A DNA stretch of 29,782 bases from an uncultured Janibacter sp. Lineage in GTDB: Bacteria > Actinomycetota > Actinomycetes > Actinomycetales > Dermatophilaceae. Below are positions 22,390-29,782 of the stretch, one piece after another. The stretch lies in assembly GCA_946222495.1 (NCBI GenBank), contig CAMICF010000007.1, positions 1 to 29,782 of the forward strand, written 5' to 3'. The notes beneath the pieces are model-generated. The model saw nothing but the letters and a program-made list of their open reading frames with translations, ran no database searches and had not been told where the DNA came from. The translations under genes and the position numbers were made by a program. Each line of letters begins with the position of its first letter. Within the stretch, counting starts at the first letter, position 1.

Positions 22390-24659
22390 GTGATCCGGAA
22401 GCAGTCGAAGACCGACTCGATGCGCTTGACCTGGTGCATCACGTGGTCGAGGTGCCCGGTGTCGCCCATCTCGAAGGTGAACCGCAGGATCGCCACCCGG
22501 TTGCGCGAGGTGCGCACCGCGGCCGAGAGGATGTTGACCCCCGACTCGGAGAGCACCCGGGTGACCTCCGAGAGCAGCCCGGAGCGGTCGAGCGCCTCGA
22601 CCTGCACCTGCACGAGGAAGACGCTGGCGCTGCTCGGCGCCCACTCGACCTCGAGCAGCCGCTCGGACTGCCGGCGCAGGGACGCGGCGTTGGTGCAGTC
22701 GGTCCGGTGCACGGAGACCCCGTCGCCGCGGGTGACGAAGCCCATGATCTCGTCGCCGGGAACCGGTGTGCAGCACTTGGCCAGCTTGACCCACATGTCG
22801 TCGACGCCCTTGACGACGACCCCCGGGTCGGCCCCGGCGCGCCGTTCGCGCGGCGGCCCGGGCATCGTCGCCTCGGCGAGGTCCTCGGTCGCCCCGTCCT
22901 CGCCGCCGGCCGCGGCGAGCAGCCGGGAGACGACGTGCTGGGCGGAGACGTGCCCCTCCCCGACCGCGGCGTAGAGCCCGTCGACGTCCTGGCGCCGCAG
23001 CTCGCTCGCCACCGCGGTGAGGCTCTCGACGGTGAGGATGCGCTGGAGCGGGAGGTTCTGCTTGCGGACGACCTTGGCGATGGCCTCCTTGCCGGAGTCG
23101 ACCATCTCCTCGCGGCGTTCCTTGGTGAACCACTGCTTGATCTTGTTGCGGGCGCGGGCGGACCGGACGAACTTCAGCCAGTCGCGCGAGGGGCCGGCGC
23201 CCTCCGCCTTCGACGTGAGGACCTCGACGGCGTCGCCGTTCTCCAGCGGCGAGTCCAGCGGCACGAGGCGGCCGTTGACGCGGGCGCCGATGCACCGGTG
23301 CCCCACCTCCGTGTGCACGGCATAGGCGAAGTCGACCGCGGTGGCCCCGGCGGGAAGGGCGATGACCTCCCCCTTCGGCGTGAAGGCGTAGACCTCCTGC
23401 GTCTTGATCTCGTACCGGAGGGAGTCGAGGAACTCGCTCGGGTCGGAGGTCTCGCGCTGCCAGTCGAGCAGCTGGCGCAGCCACGCCATCTCGCCGACTT
23501 GCCCCTCCTCGACGACCTGACCGCCGTCGGGCCTGCCCTGGTCCTTGTACTTCCAGTGGGCGGCGACGCCGTACTCGGCCCGGCGGTGCATCTGGTGGGT
23601 CCGGATCTGGATCTCGACCGGCTTGCCCTGCGGCCCGATGACCGTCGTGTGCAGGGACTGGTACATGTTGAACTTCGGCAGCGAGATGTAGTCCTTGAAC
23701 CGCCCGGGAAGGGGGTTCCACCGGGCGTGCAGCGCCCCGAGAGCGGCGTAGCAGTCGCGGACGGTGTCGACGAGGACGCGCACGGCGACGAGGTCGTAGA
23801 TCTCGCCGAACTCGCGGCCGCCGACGATCATCTTCTGGTAGACGGAGTAGTAGTGCTTCGGTCGACCGGTGACGGTCGCCTTGATCCGCGCCTCGCGCAG
23901 GTCGATGACGACCTGCGACCGGACCGTCGCGAGGTACTCCTCGCGGGCCGGCGCCCGCTCGGCGACGAGCCGGACGATCTCCTCGTAGACCTTGGGGTAG
24001 AGCGTCGCGAAGGACAGGTCCTCCAGCTCCCACTTGATGGTGTTCATGCCGAGCCGGTGCGCGAGCGGGGCGTAGATCTCCAGGGTCTCCTGGGCCTTGC
24101 GCTGCGCGGAGGCGGCTGACACGTACCGCCAGGTGCGGGCGTTGTGCAGCCGGTCGGCGAGCTTGATGACGAGCACCCGGATGTCGCGGGCCATCGCGAC
24201 GATCATCTTGCGGACGGTCTCGGCCTGGGCGCTCTCGCCGTAGGTGACCTTGTCGAGCTTCGTCACGCCGTCGACGAGCTTGGCGACCTCCGCGCCGAAC
24301 TCCTCCTCGAGGGCGTCGAGGCTGTAGTCGGTGTCCTCGACGGTGTCGTGCAGGAGCGCCGCAGCGAGGGTCACCGGCGTCATGCCGAGCTCGGCGAGGA
24401 TCGTCGTCACGGCCAGCGGGTGGGTGATGTACGGGTCGCCGCTCTTGCGGAACTGGTCGCGGTGCTTGTCCTCCGCGACGTCGTAGGCCCGCTCGATGAT
24501 CGAGAGGTCCGCCTTGGGGTGGCTCTGCCGCACGATCTGCAGCAGGGGGTCGAGCACGCCCGGCGTGGTGGCCGCGCGCCCACCACCGATCCGTGCCAGG
24601 GAGGCACGCGCCAGTGACCGCGGGGAGAACCCGCCGGTACCCGTGTTGCGCTCACTCAT
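22368..24659 (-). CDS. rel: Bifunctional (p)ppGpp synthetase/hydrolase Rel
   Basis: This 763-residue stringent-response enzyme makes and degrades (p)ppGpp from GTP or GDP and ATP. The hydrolase HD domain is intact (AALLHDTVEDTDY near 105-117, and KLADRLHNARTWRYV). The synthetase domain contains KHYYSVYQKM, EIYDLVAVRVLV and the RFKDYISLPKFNMYQSLHTTV block; RFKD marks the bifunctional Rel class. TGS (VYAFTPKGEVIALPAGATAVDFAYAVHTEVGH) and C-terminal ACT domains follow. An actinobacterial N-terminal extension of about 40 residues is present. It lies downstream of apt in the sec operon, nine bases away. Confidence 0.97.
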   Translation of the reverse strand: MSERNTGTGGFSPRSLARASLARIGGGRAATTPGVLDPLLQIVRQSHPKADLSIIERAYDVAEDKHRDQFRKSGDPYITHPLAVTTILAELGMTPVTLAAALLHDTVEDTDYSLDALEEEFGAEVAKLVDGVTKLDKVTYGESAQAETVRKMIVAMARDIRVLVIKLADRLHNARTWRYVSAASAQRKAQETLEIYAPLAHRLGMNTIKWELEDLSFATLYPKVYEEIVRLVAERAPAREEYLATVRSQVVIDLREARIKATVTGRPKHYYSVYQKMIVGGREFGEIYDLVAVRVLVDTVRDCYAALGALHARWNPLPGRFKDYISLPKFNMYQSLHTTVIGPQGKPVEIQIRTHQMHRRAEYGVAAHWKYKDQGRPDGGQVVEEGQVGEMAWLRQLLDWQRETSDPSEFLDSLRYEIKTQEVYAFTPKGEVIALPAGATAVDFAYAVHTEVGHRCIGARVNGRLVPLDSPLENGDAVEVLTSKAEGAGPSRDWLKFVRSARARNKIKQWFTKERREEMVDSGKEAIAKVVRKQNLPLQRILTVESLTAVASELRRQDVDGLYAAVGEGHVSAQHVVSRLLAAAGGEDGATEDLAEATMPGPPRERRAGADPGVVVKGVDDMWVKLAKCCTPVPGDEIMGFVTRGDGVSVHRTDCTNAASLRRQSERLLEVEWAPSSASVFLVQVQVEALDRSGLLSEVTRVLSESGVNILSAAVRTSRNRVAILRFTFEMGDTGHLDHVMHQVKRIESVFDCFRITGGQPAD

Positions 24660-24668
24660 GGAGAGAGC

Positions 24669-25196
24669 CTAGACCGTGACGAGGCTCCTGATGTCACGCC
24701 CCGCCAGGAGTCTGCGTCCCTCGAGTGCGGCGATCTCGATGAGGACCTCGACGCCGACGACCGTGCCGCCGCAGTGCTCGACGAGCTGGCAGCCCGCCGC
24801 GGCGGTCCCCCCGGTCGCGAGGACGTCGTCGATGACGAGCACCCGCGCGCCGTCGGGGAGGTCCTCGCCGTGGACCTCAATCCGGGCGCTGCCGTACTCG
24901 AGGGCGTAGTCGACACCTACGGTCGGACCGGGCAGCTTGCCCGCCTTGCGCACGGGCAGGAAGCCAACGCCGAGCTCGCGGGCGACGGCGGCGCCGAAGA
25001 TGAAGCCTCGGGCCTCGAGGCCGGCCACCATGTCGACCGTGCCGTGCCAGGGCTCGGCGTGCGCCCGCACGACGTCGGCGAGCAGGTCGCCGTCCGCGAT
25101 GACCGGGGTGATGTCCTTGAAGGTCACCCCCGGCTCGGGGAAGTCCTCGACGTCGCGCAGCGTGGCGAGGATCCGCTCCGTCAGGGCATCGCTCAC
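24669..25196 (-). CDS. apt: Adenine phosphoribosyltransferase
   Basis: This 175-residue purine-salvage enzyme makes AMP from adenine and PRPP. The PRPP-binding loop is VLVIDDVLATGGTA (about 121-134). The N-terminal FPEPGVTFKDITPVIAD and GLEARGFIFGAAVARELGVGFLPVRKAGKLPG are typical of Apt. The GTG start overlaps the secF stop by four bases (GTGA). The secD–secF–apt–rel order is conserved across actinobacteria. Confidence 0.96.
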   Translation of the reverse strand: MSDALTERILATLRDVEDFPEPGVTFKDITPVIADGDLLADVVRAHAEPWHGTVDMVAGLEARGFIFGAAVARELGVGFLPVRKAGKLPGPTVGVDYALEYGSARIEVHGEDLPDGARVLVIDDVLATGGTAAAGCQLVEHCGGTVVGVEVLIEIAALEGRRLLAGRDIRSLVTV

Positions 25197-26446
25197 TTCT
25201 TGCCCCGGCGGTTGCGCGGCGTCTTCTTCGGCTGGCTCCGGGGACCCGAGGACTGCGCGTACTTGTGGACCTTGCGCCCGGTGACCGTCGCGGGCTCGTC
25301 CGGGCCGGGATCGGTGTCCCGCTCGGTGTCCCGGGCGGTGGCCGTGGCGGAGGACGGCGACGTCCGCGGCGTCGAGGTCTCCCCCTTCGTCTCGGTCGAC
25401 GTCGTGGCACCGGCCGAAGGGGAGGTCCCCGCCCCGGCGCCGGCCGTGGCCATCGCGCGCTCCTGGCGTGCGTCGTGGGCCTTGGCGTCCTGGGCGAGCC
25501 GGACGACCTCGGGGTCCTTGCGGCGCAGGTCGACGAGCATCGGCGTCGCGATGAAGACCGAGGAGAAGGCGCCGACCGTCGTGCCGATGAAGAGCGCCAG
25601 CGAGAGGTCGAGCAGCGTCCCCGGGCCGAGGACCGTGAAGCCGATGATGATCACGGCCACGATCGGGAGGTTCGCGATGATCGTCGTGTTGATCGAGCGG
25701 ACGAGCGTCTGGTTGACCGCGAGGTTCGCCGCCTCGGCGTAGCTCCGGCGTCTGTTGGCGAAGGCCTCGGTGGTGTTCTGCTTGACGTGGTCGAAGACGA
25801 TGACCGTGTCGTAGAGCGAGTAGCCGAGGACGGTGAGGAAGCCGATCATCGTCGCCGGGGAGACCTCGAATCCGGTCCACGCGTAGATGCCGACGGTGAT
25901 GAGCATGTCGTGCGCGAGGGCGATCATCGACGCGCCAGCCATCTTGATGTTGCGGTAGTAGAGCGCCATGAGCGCCGTCGTCAGCGCGAGGAAGACGGCC
26001 AGGGCGCGCAGGGCCTCCTGGCTCACCGAGGCGCCCCACGAGGGACCGATGAAGTTGGAGCTGACCTGGTTGGCCTTGACGTCGAAGGCCTCCGCCAGAC
26101 CGCGGCCGACCTCACGGGCCTCCGCGTCGTCGAGCTCCTCGGTCTGGACCCGGACGGTCTTGTCACCCAGCGTCGTGACGTTGGCCGAGGCGTCGGTCCC
26201 CGAGACCTCGCGCACCACGTCGGTGGCCCGGTTCTCGAAGTCCCCGGGCGTCGAGGACGTCGCGACGCGGAACTCCGAGCCACCGGTGAACTCGAGGCTG
26301 AGGTTGAGCGGCTGGACGACGAAGCCCAGTGCCGCCACCGCCATGATCACGAGCGACCAGAGGTACCAGGTCTTGGACTTGCCGACGAAGTTGACCGATC
26401 GCCTGCCCGTGTAGAGGTCATTGCCCCAGTCCGCCATGCGACTCAT
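25193..26446 (-). CDS. secF: Protein translocase subunit SecF
   Basis: This 417-residue inner-membrane protein, with SecD and YajC, uses the proton gradient to pull proteins out of the SecYEG channel. The first helix (TWYLWSLVIMAVAALGFVV) is followed by LNLSLEFTGGSEFRV and a periplasmic domain. A five-helix block then holds GASMIALAHDMLITVGIYAW, TVLGYSLYDTVIVFDHVKQN and NQTLVRSINTTIIANLPIVAVIII, the family signatures. A low-complexity Ala/Thr/Ser-rich cytoplasmic tail of about 90 residues with basic ending (RRGKK) extends beyond the usual length. The ATG overlaps secD by four bases. Confidence 0.96.
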   Translation of the reverse strand: MSRMADWGNDLYTGRRSVNFVGKSKTWYLWSLVIMAVAALGFVVQPLNLSLEFTGGSEFRVATSSTPGDFENRATDVVREVSGTDASANVTTLGDKTVRVQTEELDDAEAREVGRGLAEAFDVKANQVSSNFIGPSWGASVSQEALRALAVFLALTTALMALYYRNIKMAGASMIALAHDMLITVGIYAWTGFEVSPATMIGFLTVLGYSLYDTVIVFDHVKQNTTEAFANRRRSYAEAANLAVNQTLVRSINTTIIANLPIVAVIIIGFTVLGPGTLLDLSLALFIGTTVGAFSSVFIATPMLVDLRRKDPEVVRLAQDAKAHDARQERAMATAGAGAGTSPSAGATTSTETKGETSTPRTSPSSATATARDTERDTDPGPDEPATVTGRKVHKYAQSSGPRSQPKKTPRNRRGKK

Positions 26447-28380
26447 CGGGCACCGCCTTCCGCCGTAGCGCCGCCCGTCGTCGGGGGGTTCTCGATGTCG
26501 AAGCTCCCGCGGCCCTTGTACCGGACCTTGGCCTCACGCAGGCGGTTGACGTCGAAGCCGGACCACTTGTGCCCGGAGGCGAAGAACTTCCGGCGCGCCA
26601 GGATCGTGAGCATGGGGTGGGTGAAGAGCCAGAAGATCGCGAGGTCGATGAGCGTCGTCAGGCCGAGGGTGAAGGCGAAGCCTCGCACCCCGGAGCTGGC
26701 GAGGACGTAGAGGATCACGGCGGCGAGGAAGTTCACGCCGTCGGCGACGAGGATCGTGCCCTTGGCACGCCCCCAGCCGGCCTCGACCGCAGCCCGGAGG
26801 TTCCGCCCTTCTCGTAGCTCGTCCCGGACGCGTTCGAAGTAGACGACGAAGCTGTCCGCGGTCGTGCCGATGGCGATGATCAGACCGGTGACGCCGGCCA
26901 TGTCCAGGCGGTAGTTGTACCCCCACGACAGCAGGGTGATCGCCAGGTAGGTGATGCCGAAGGCGACGACCATCGACCCGACGACGACGGACGCGAGGGC
27001 CCGGTACTGCTGGAGCGCGTAGGCGAAGACGATGAGCAGACCGATGATGCCGGCGATGATGCCGTAGCGCAGCTGCTCGGACCCGAGGGTCGGGCTGATC
27101 TCCTGGCGCGTCTGCACGTCGAAGGAGATGGGCAGCGAGCCGAACTTCAGGGACTGCGCGAGCGTGCGGGCCTCCTCGATGCTGAAGCCGCTGATGCTCG
27201 CCTGGCCGTTGGTGATGGCGCTGCTGAAGGGCGGCGCGATGAGGACCTGCGAGTCCAGCGTGGCGGCCAGCCCGTTGTAGGACCCCGGCGGGTTCATCGG
27301 GCTCTGCTGCGCGTCGGGCAGCTTCATCATGGCCTTCGAGACGTCGCCGTACTGCTTCCGGCCGTCGTCCGTGAGGCTGAGCTGGATCTCCGGCTCGTTG
27401 GTCTGCTGACCGTTCTGACCGACCCGGTAGCCGGCCTCGGCGTTCGCGATCTCCTTGCCGGGCACGACGACCGGGCCGAGCACGTACTTGATCTGGCCGT
27501 CCTGGTCGCAGGCGATGATCGCCTCGTCCTCGTTGTTGGACGGCTTCTCCTCGGGCGGCTTGGAGCAGTCGAGGTCCTGGAACTTCTTCCACAGCGAAGA
27601 GGAGATGTTGTTGGGGTCCATCTCGTCCTTGGGCTCGCCCGTGGGCTTCCAGTCCTTCGGCAGGCCCGCCTGCCCCGGCTGCTGCTGGCCCGGCTGCATG
27701 GGCTGCTGGCTCGGCGTCGTCCCGGACCCACCCGGCGGGCTCGGCTCGGCCGGCGCCTCGATCGACTGGGCGCCACCCGAGCTGGACGAGGGCGACCACG
27801 TGGACTTCTTCGTGCTCGTGGAGCCGGAGTCGCTGCCGGACCCCGAGCCGCTGCTGCCGGAACCACCACTGCCGGAGCCGGACGAGCCACTGCCCGAACC
27901 GGAGGGCGAGCCGCTGCCGGAGCCGCCGCCCTGCTGCTCCTGCATCTTCTTGAGGGCCTTCTGGCTGCCGACGTCGGTGGCGAGGACCGGCCGGAACTGC
28001 ATCTGCGAGGAGGCGGCGATGGCCTCCTCCTGCTCCTTGGTCGGCGTTCCCGGCATCGCGACGACGATGCTGGAGTCACCCTGCGTGGTGACCTCGGCGC
28101 CGGTCGTTCCCTGGGAGTCGATCCGCTGGACGATGATGTCGCGGGCCTCCTCCAGCTGCTCGGCGGAGACCTGCTGGTCGCCGTCGAGGCGGGGCTCGAG
28201 GATGATCTGGGTTCCGCCCGAGAGGTCGAGCCCGAGCTTCGGTGTCGCGGTCGCGTCCCCCTTGACGACGCCGTAGCCGAGGGCCCCGACGAGCACGATG
28301 ATGCCGACGAAGAGCCAGACGAGGATGCGCGTGGCGTGATCCTTGCGAGCGACGTCCTTGGTGCGGCGAGCCTCCGCCAT
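26443..28380 (-). CDS. secD: Protein translocase subunit SecD
   Basis: This 645-residue partner of SecF has the first membrane helix at about 19-39 and then PKLGLDLSGGTQIILEP, the SecD signature. The periplasmic P1 domain is interrupted at about 151-245 by a Gly/Ser then Pro/Gln-rich spacer. The P1 head follows, with ISGFSIEEARTLAQSLKFGSLPI. The transmembrane block (LRYGIIAGIIGLLIVFAYAL, LDMAGVTGLIIAIGTTADSFVVYFERVRDELREG, FWLFTHPMLTIL) is complete. The start is ATG 28380, one base after the yajC stop. Actinobacterial SecD proteins often carry such spacers; this one is notably long. Confidence 0.96.
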   Translation of the reverse strand: MAEARRTKDVARKDHATRILVWLFVGIIVLVGALGYGVVKGDATATPKLGLDLSGGTQIILEPRLDGDQQVSAEQLEEARDIIVQRIDSQGTTGAEVTTQGDSSIVVAMPGTPTKEQEEAIAASSQMQFRPVLATDVGSQKALKKMQEQQGGGSGSGSPSGSGSGSSGSGSGGSGSSGSGSGSDSGSTSTKKSTWSPSSSSGGAQSIEAPAEPSPPGGSGTTPSQQPMQPGQQQPGQAGLPKDWKPTGEPKDEMDPNNISSSLWKKFQDLDCSKPPEEKPSNNEDEAIIACDQDGQIKYVLGPVVVPGKEIANAEAGYRVGQNGQQTNEPEIQLSLTDDGRKQYGDVSKAMMKLPDAQQSPMNPPGSYNGLAATLDSQVLIAPPFSSAITNGQASISGFSIEEARTLAQSLKFGSLPISFDVQTRQEISPTLGSEQLRYGIIAGIIGLLIVFAYALQQYRALASVVVGSMVVAFGITYLAITLLSWGYNYRLDMAGVTGLIIAIGTTADSFVVYFERVRDELREGRNLRAAVEAGWGRAKGTILVADGVNFLAAVILYVLASSGVRGFAFTLGLTTLIDLAIFWLFTHPMLTILARRKFFASGHKWSGFDVNRLREAKVRYKGRGSFDIENPPTTGGATAEGGAR

Positions 28381-28381
28381 G

Positions 28382-28681
28382 TCAGTCCTGTCCCTCGGTG
28401 GTCGTGGGGGTGTCGCGCCGATCGTGCTTCATGCCGATCGCGCGGCGGTCGACGGTGAGCACGGTCCCCGGTGCCACCTCGAGCTGCGCGTGCTCCTCGT
28501 CGAGCGCGGTGATCCGTCCCAGGATCCCGGACGTCATGTAGACCTCCTCGCCGACCTCGAGCGAGGCGGAGAACGCCGCCATCGTCCGCTGCCGCTTGCG
28601 TGCCGAGTACAGCATGAAGCCGATGAGCAGCAGGGGAAGGACGAGCAGGATCAGGCTGGCTGACTGCGAGCCGTCGTTCAT
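28382..28681 (-). CDS. yajC: Preprotein translocase accessory subunit YajC
   Basis: This 99-residue protein has a single N-terminal membrane helix (SLILLVLPLLLIGFMLYSARKRQR, about 9-32) and a small cytoplasmic domain with LEVGEEVYMTSGILGRITALDEEHAQLEVAPGTVLTVDRRAI, the YajC signature. It associates with SecDF–YidC. The ATG at 28681 has AGGAAG eight bases upstream. It heads the yajC–secD–secF–apt–rel transcript. Confidence 0.96.
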   Translation of the reverse strand: MNDGSQSASLILLVLPLLLIGFMLYSARKRQRTMAAFSASLEVGEEVYMTSGILGRITALDEEHAQLEVAPGTVLTVDRRAIGMKHDRRDTPTTTEGQD

Positions 28682-28729
28682 GAGGTGTGCTTCCTGGGTC
28701 GGGACCGATCGGTCAGGTCGACGTCACAG

Positions 28730-28750
28730 TGGCCCGGACGCGCCGGGCCA
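28730..28750 (-). terminator. Hairpin between ruvB and yajC
   Basis: TGGCCCGG (28730-28737) and CCGGGCCA (28743-28750) form an 8-bp perfect stem with a five-base loop in the 138-base gap. It probably ends the ruv transcript. No T-tract follows, so partial read-through into yajC remains possible. Confidence 0.55.
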
Positions 28751-28819
28751 GTGAGCGAGTCTAGGTCAGGGCTCTGGGGGTCACCAACGGACAGGCCGAC
28801 GACGAGGTTCCGAGTGCCC

Positions 28820-29782
28820 TCACCCGAGACGACCGGTCTCCGGCCCGTCCCCGAGGGGAAGGGAGGTCTGCTCCCCCTTCGGCGGGGTGAGACCGAGGTG
28901 CTCCCATGCCGCCGGGGTGGCGATCCGGCCGCGGGGGCTGCGCACCATGTAGCCCTGGCGCACGAGGTAGGGCTCGGCGACCGTCTCGACGGTGTCGGTC
29001 TCCTCCCCGACCGCGACGGCCAGGGTCGACAGGCCGACGGGTCCGCCGCCGAAGCGGCGGCACAGGGCCTCGAGCACCGCCCGGTCGAGGCGGTCGAGAC
29101 CCACCTCGTCGACGTCGAAGAGCGCCAGGGCCCGGTCGGCAGCCTCGTGGTCGACGTGACCGGTCCCGTGGACCTGGGCCCAGTCGCGGACCCGGCGCAA
29201 CAGACGGTTGGCCACGCGGGGCGTCCCGCGGGAGCGCTGGGCGATCTCGGCGAGGGCCCGACGGTCAGCCTCCACCCCGAGCAGTCCGGCGCTGCGGGCG
29301 AGGATCCGCTCCAGGTCGGCCTCGTCGTAGAAGTCGAGGTGGCCGGTGAAACCGAACCTGTCCCGCAACGGCGCCGGGAGCAGGCCGGCGCGGGTCGTCG
29401 CGCCGACGACGGTGAAAGGGGGCAGCTCGAGCGGGATCGCCGTGGCGCCGGGCCCCTTGCCGACGATGACGTCGACCCGAAAGTCCTCCATGGCGAGGTA
29501 GAGCATCTCCTCGGCCGGACGGGACATGCGGTGGATCTCGTCGAGGAAGAGGACTTCGCCCTCGGCGAGCGAGGAGAGCACCGAGGCGAGGTCGCCCGCG
29601 TGCTGGATCGCCGGGCCGGAGGTGACCCGGATGGGCTGCTCGAGCTCGGCGGCGACGATCATCGCCAGCGTCGTCTTGCCGAGCCCGGGTGGCCCGGAGA
29701 GCAGCACGTGGTCGGGGGGCGCCGCGCGCCGGCGGGCCGCCTCGAGCACGAGGCCGAGCTGGTCGCGCACCTTGGGCTGACC
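28820..29782 (-). CDS. ruvB: Holliday junction branch migration helicase RuvB, 3' part
   Basis: The frame runs off the right edge; 320 residues up to the stop are visible, beginning GQPKVRDQLGLVLEAARRR, so roughly the first 20-40 residues are missing. This is an AAA+ motor that drives branch migration on RuvA-bound junctions. Walker A is GPPGLGKTTLA, Walker B is LFLDEIHR, sensor 1 is VGATTRAGLL, and the arginine region LRDRFGFTGHLDFY follows. The C-terminal winged helix ends in YLVRQGYMVRSPRGRIATPAAWEHLGL. The upstream ruvC and ruvA are expected just outside the window. Confidence 0.97.
   Translation of the reverse strand, partial: GQPKVRDQLGLVLEAARRRAAPPDHVLLSGPPGLGKTTLAMIVAAELEQPIRVTSGPAIQHAGDLASVLSSLAEGEVLFLDEIHRMSRPAEEMLYLAMEDFRVDVIVGKGPGATAIPLELPPFTVVGATTRAGLLPAPLRDRFGFTGHLDFYDEADLERILARSAGLLGVEADRRALAEIAQRSRGTPRVANRLLRRVRDWAQVHGTGHVDHEAADRALALFDVDEVGLDRLDRAVLEALCRRFGGGPVGLSTLAVAVGEETDTVETVAEPYLVRQGYMVRSPRGRIATPAAWEHLGLTPPKGEQTSLPLGDGPETGRLG

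Noticed and set aside
27830..27925. CRISPR or tandem repeat at the SecD Gly/Ser region
   Set aside because: The repeated GAGCCGCTGCCGGA-like words encode the Gly/Ser linker in frame; there are no spacers or regular units.

Overview
The window is a high-GC chromosomal segment of a Gram-positive actinobacterium. It carries an Rpf-type lytic transglycosylase and a Tat-exported protein. Gene order (ruvB–yajC–secD–secF–apt–rel, metallo-hydrolase–hisS, xerD–parA–scpA–scpB–rluB–tyrA–cmk–der), many GTG starts, ATGA/GTGA overlaps and some leaderless starts fit Micrococcales, most likely Intrasporangiaceae-like. That placement is inferred from gene content only.

Layout: (1) 1-1504: the start of an LtrA-family membrane protein, a Tat-exported protein, a strong convergent terminator, and an Rpf-like secreted hydrolase. 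(2) About 1770-7400: an accessory island of lower GC next to tRNA-Pro(GGG). It holds two unusual genes (a RecA/DnaB-like protein with a degenerate P-loop, and an HhH-GPD-like protein), IS relics, an IS3-family element split by an intact-looking IS30-family element, a truncated integrase and its excisionase-type DNA-binding partner. (3) 7579-10338: a tightly overlapping three-gene operon encoding an Lgt-fold membrane protein that lacks the usual catalytic His, a small three-helix membrane protein, and a radical SAM enzyme resembling archaeal tetraether lipid synthase (Tes). This is the most interesting system in the window and a candidate lipid-modification pathway. (4) 10357-18079, minus strand: a long operon for tyrosine recombination, chromosome partitioning and condensation (xerD, parA, scpA, scpB), rRNA pseudouridylation (rluB), tyrosine synthesis (tyrA), nucleotide metabolism (cmk) and ribosome assembly (der). 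(5) 18169-22346: a small membrane protein, hisS with a metallo-beta-lactamase-fold hydrolase, and a divergent DUF349 protein. (6) 22368-29782, minus strand: rel, apt, secF, secD, yajC and the 3' part of ruvB.

The core genes look intact, and their functions follow from clear family motifs. The real uncertainty lies in the island genes, the exact IS3 borders, and the substrate of the radical SAM operon. The octamer CGAAGGGG/CCCCTTCG recurs at least 15 times in the window but is absent from the island.
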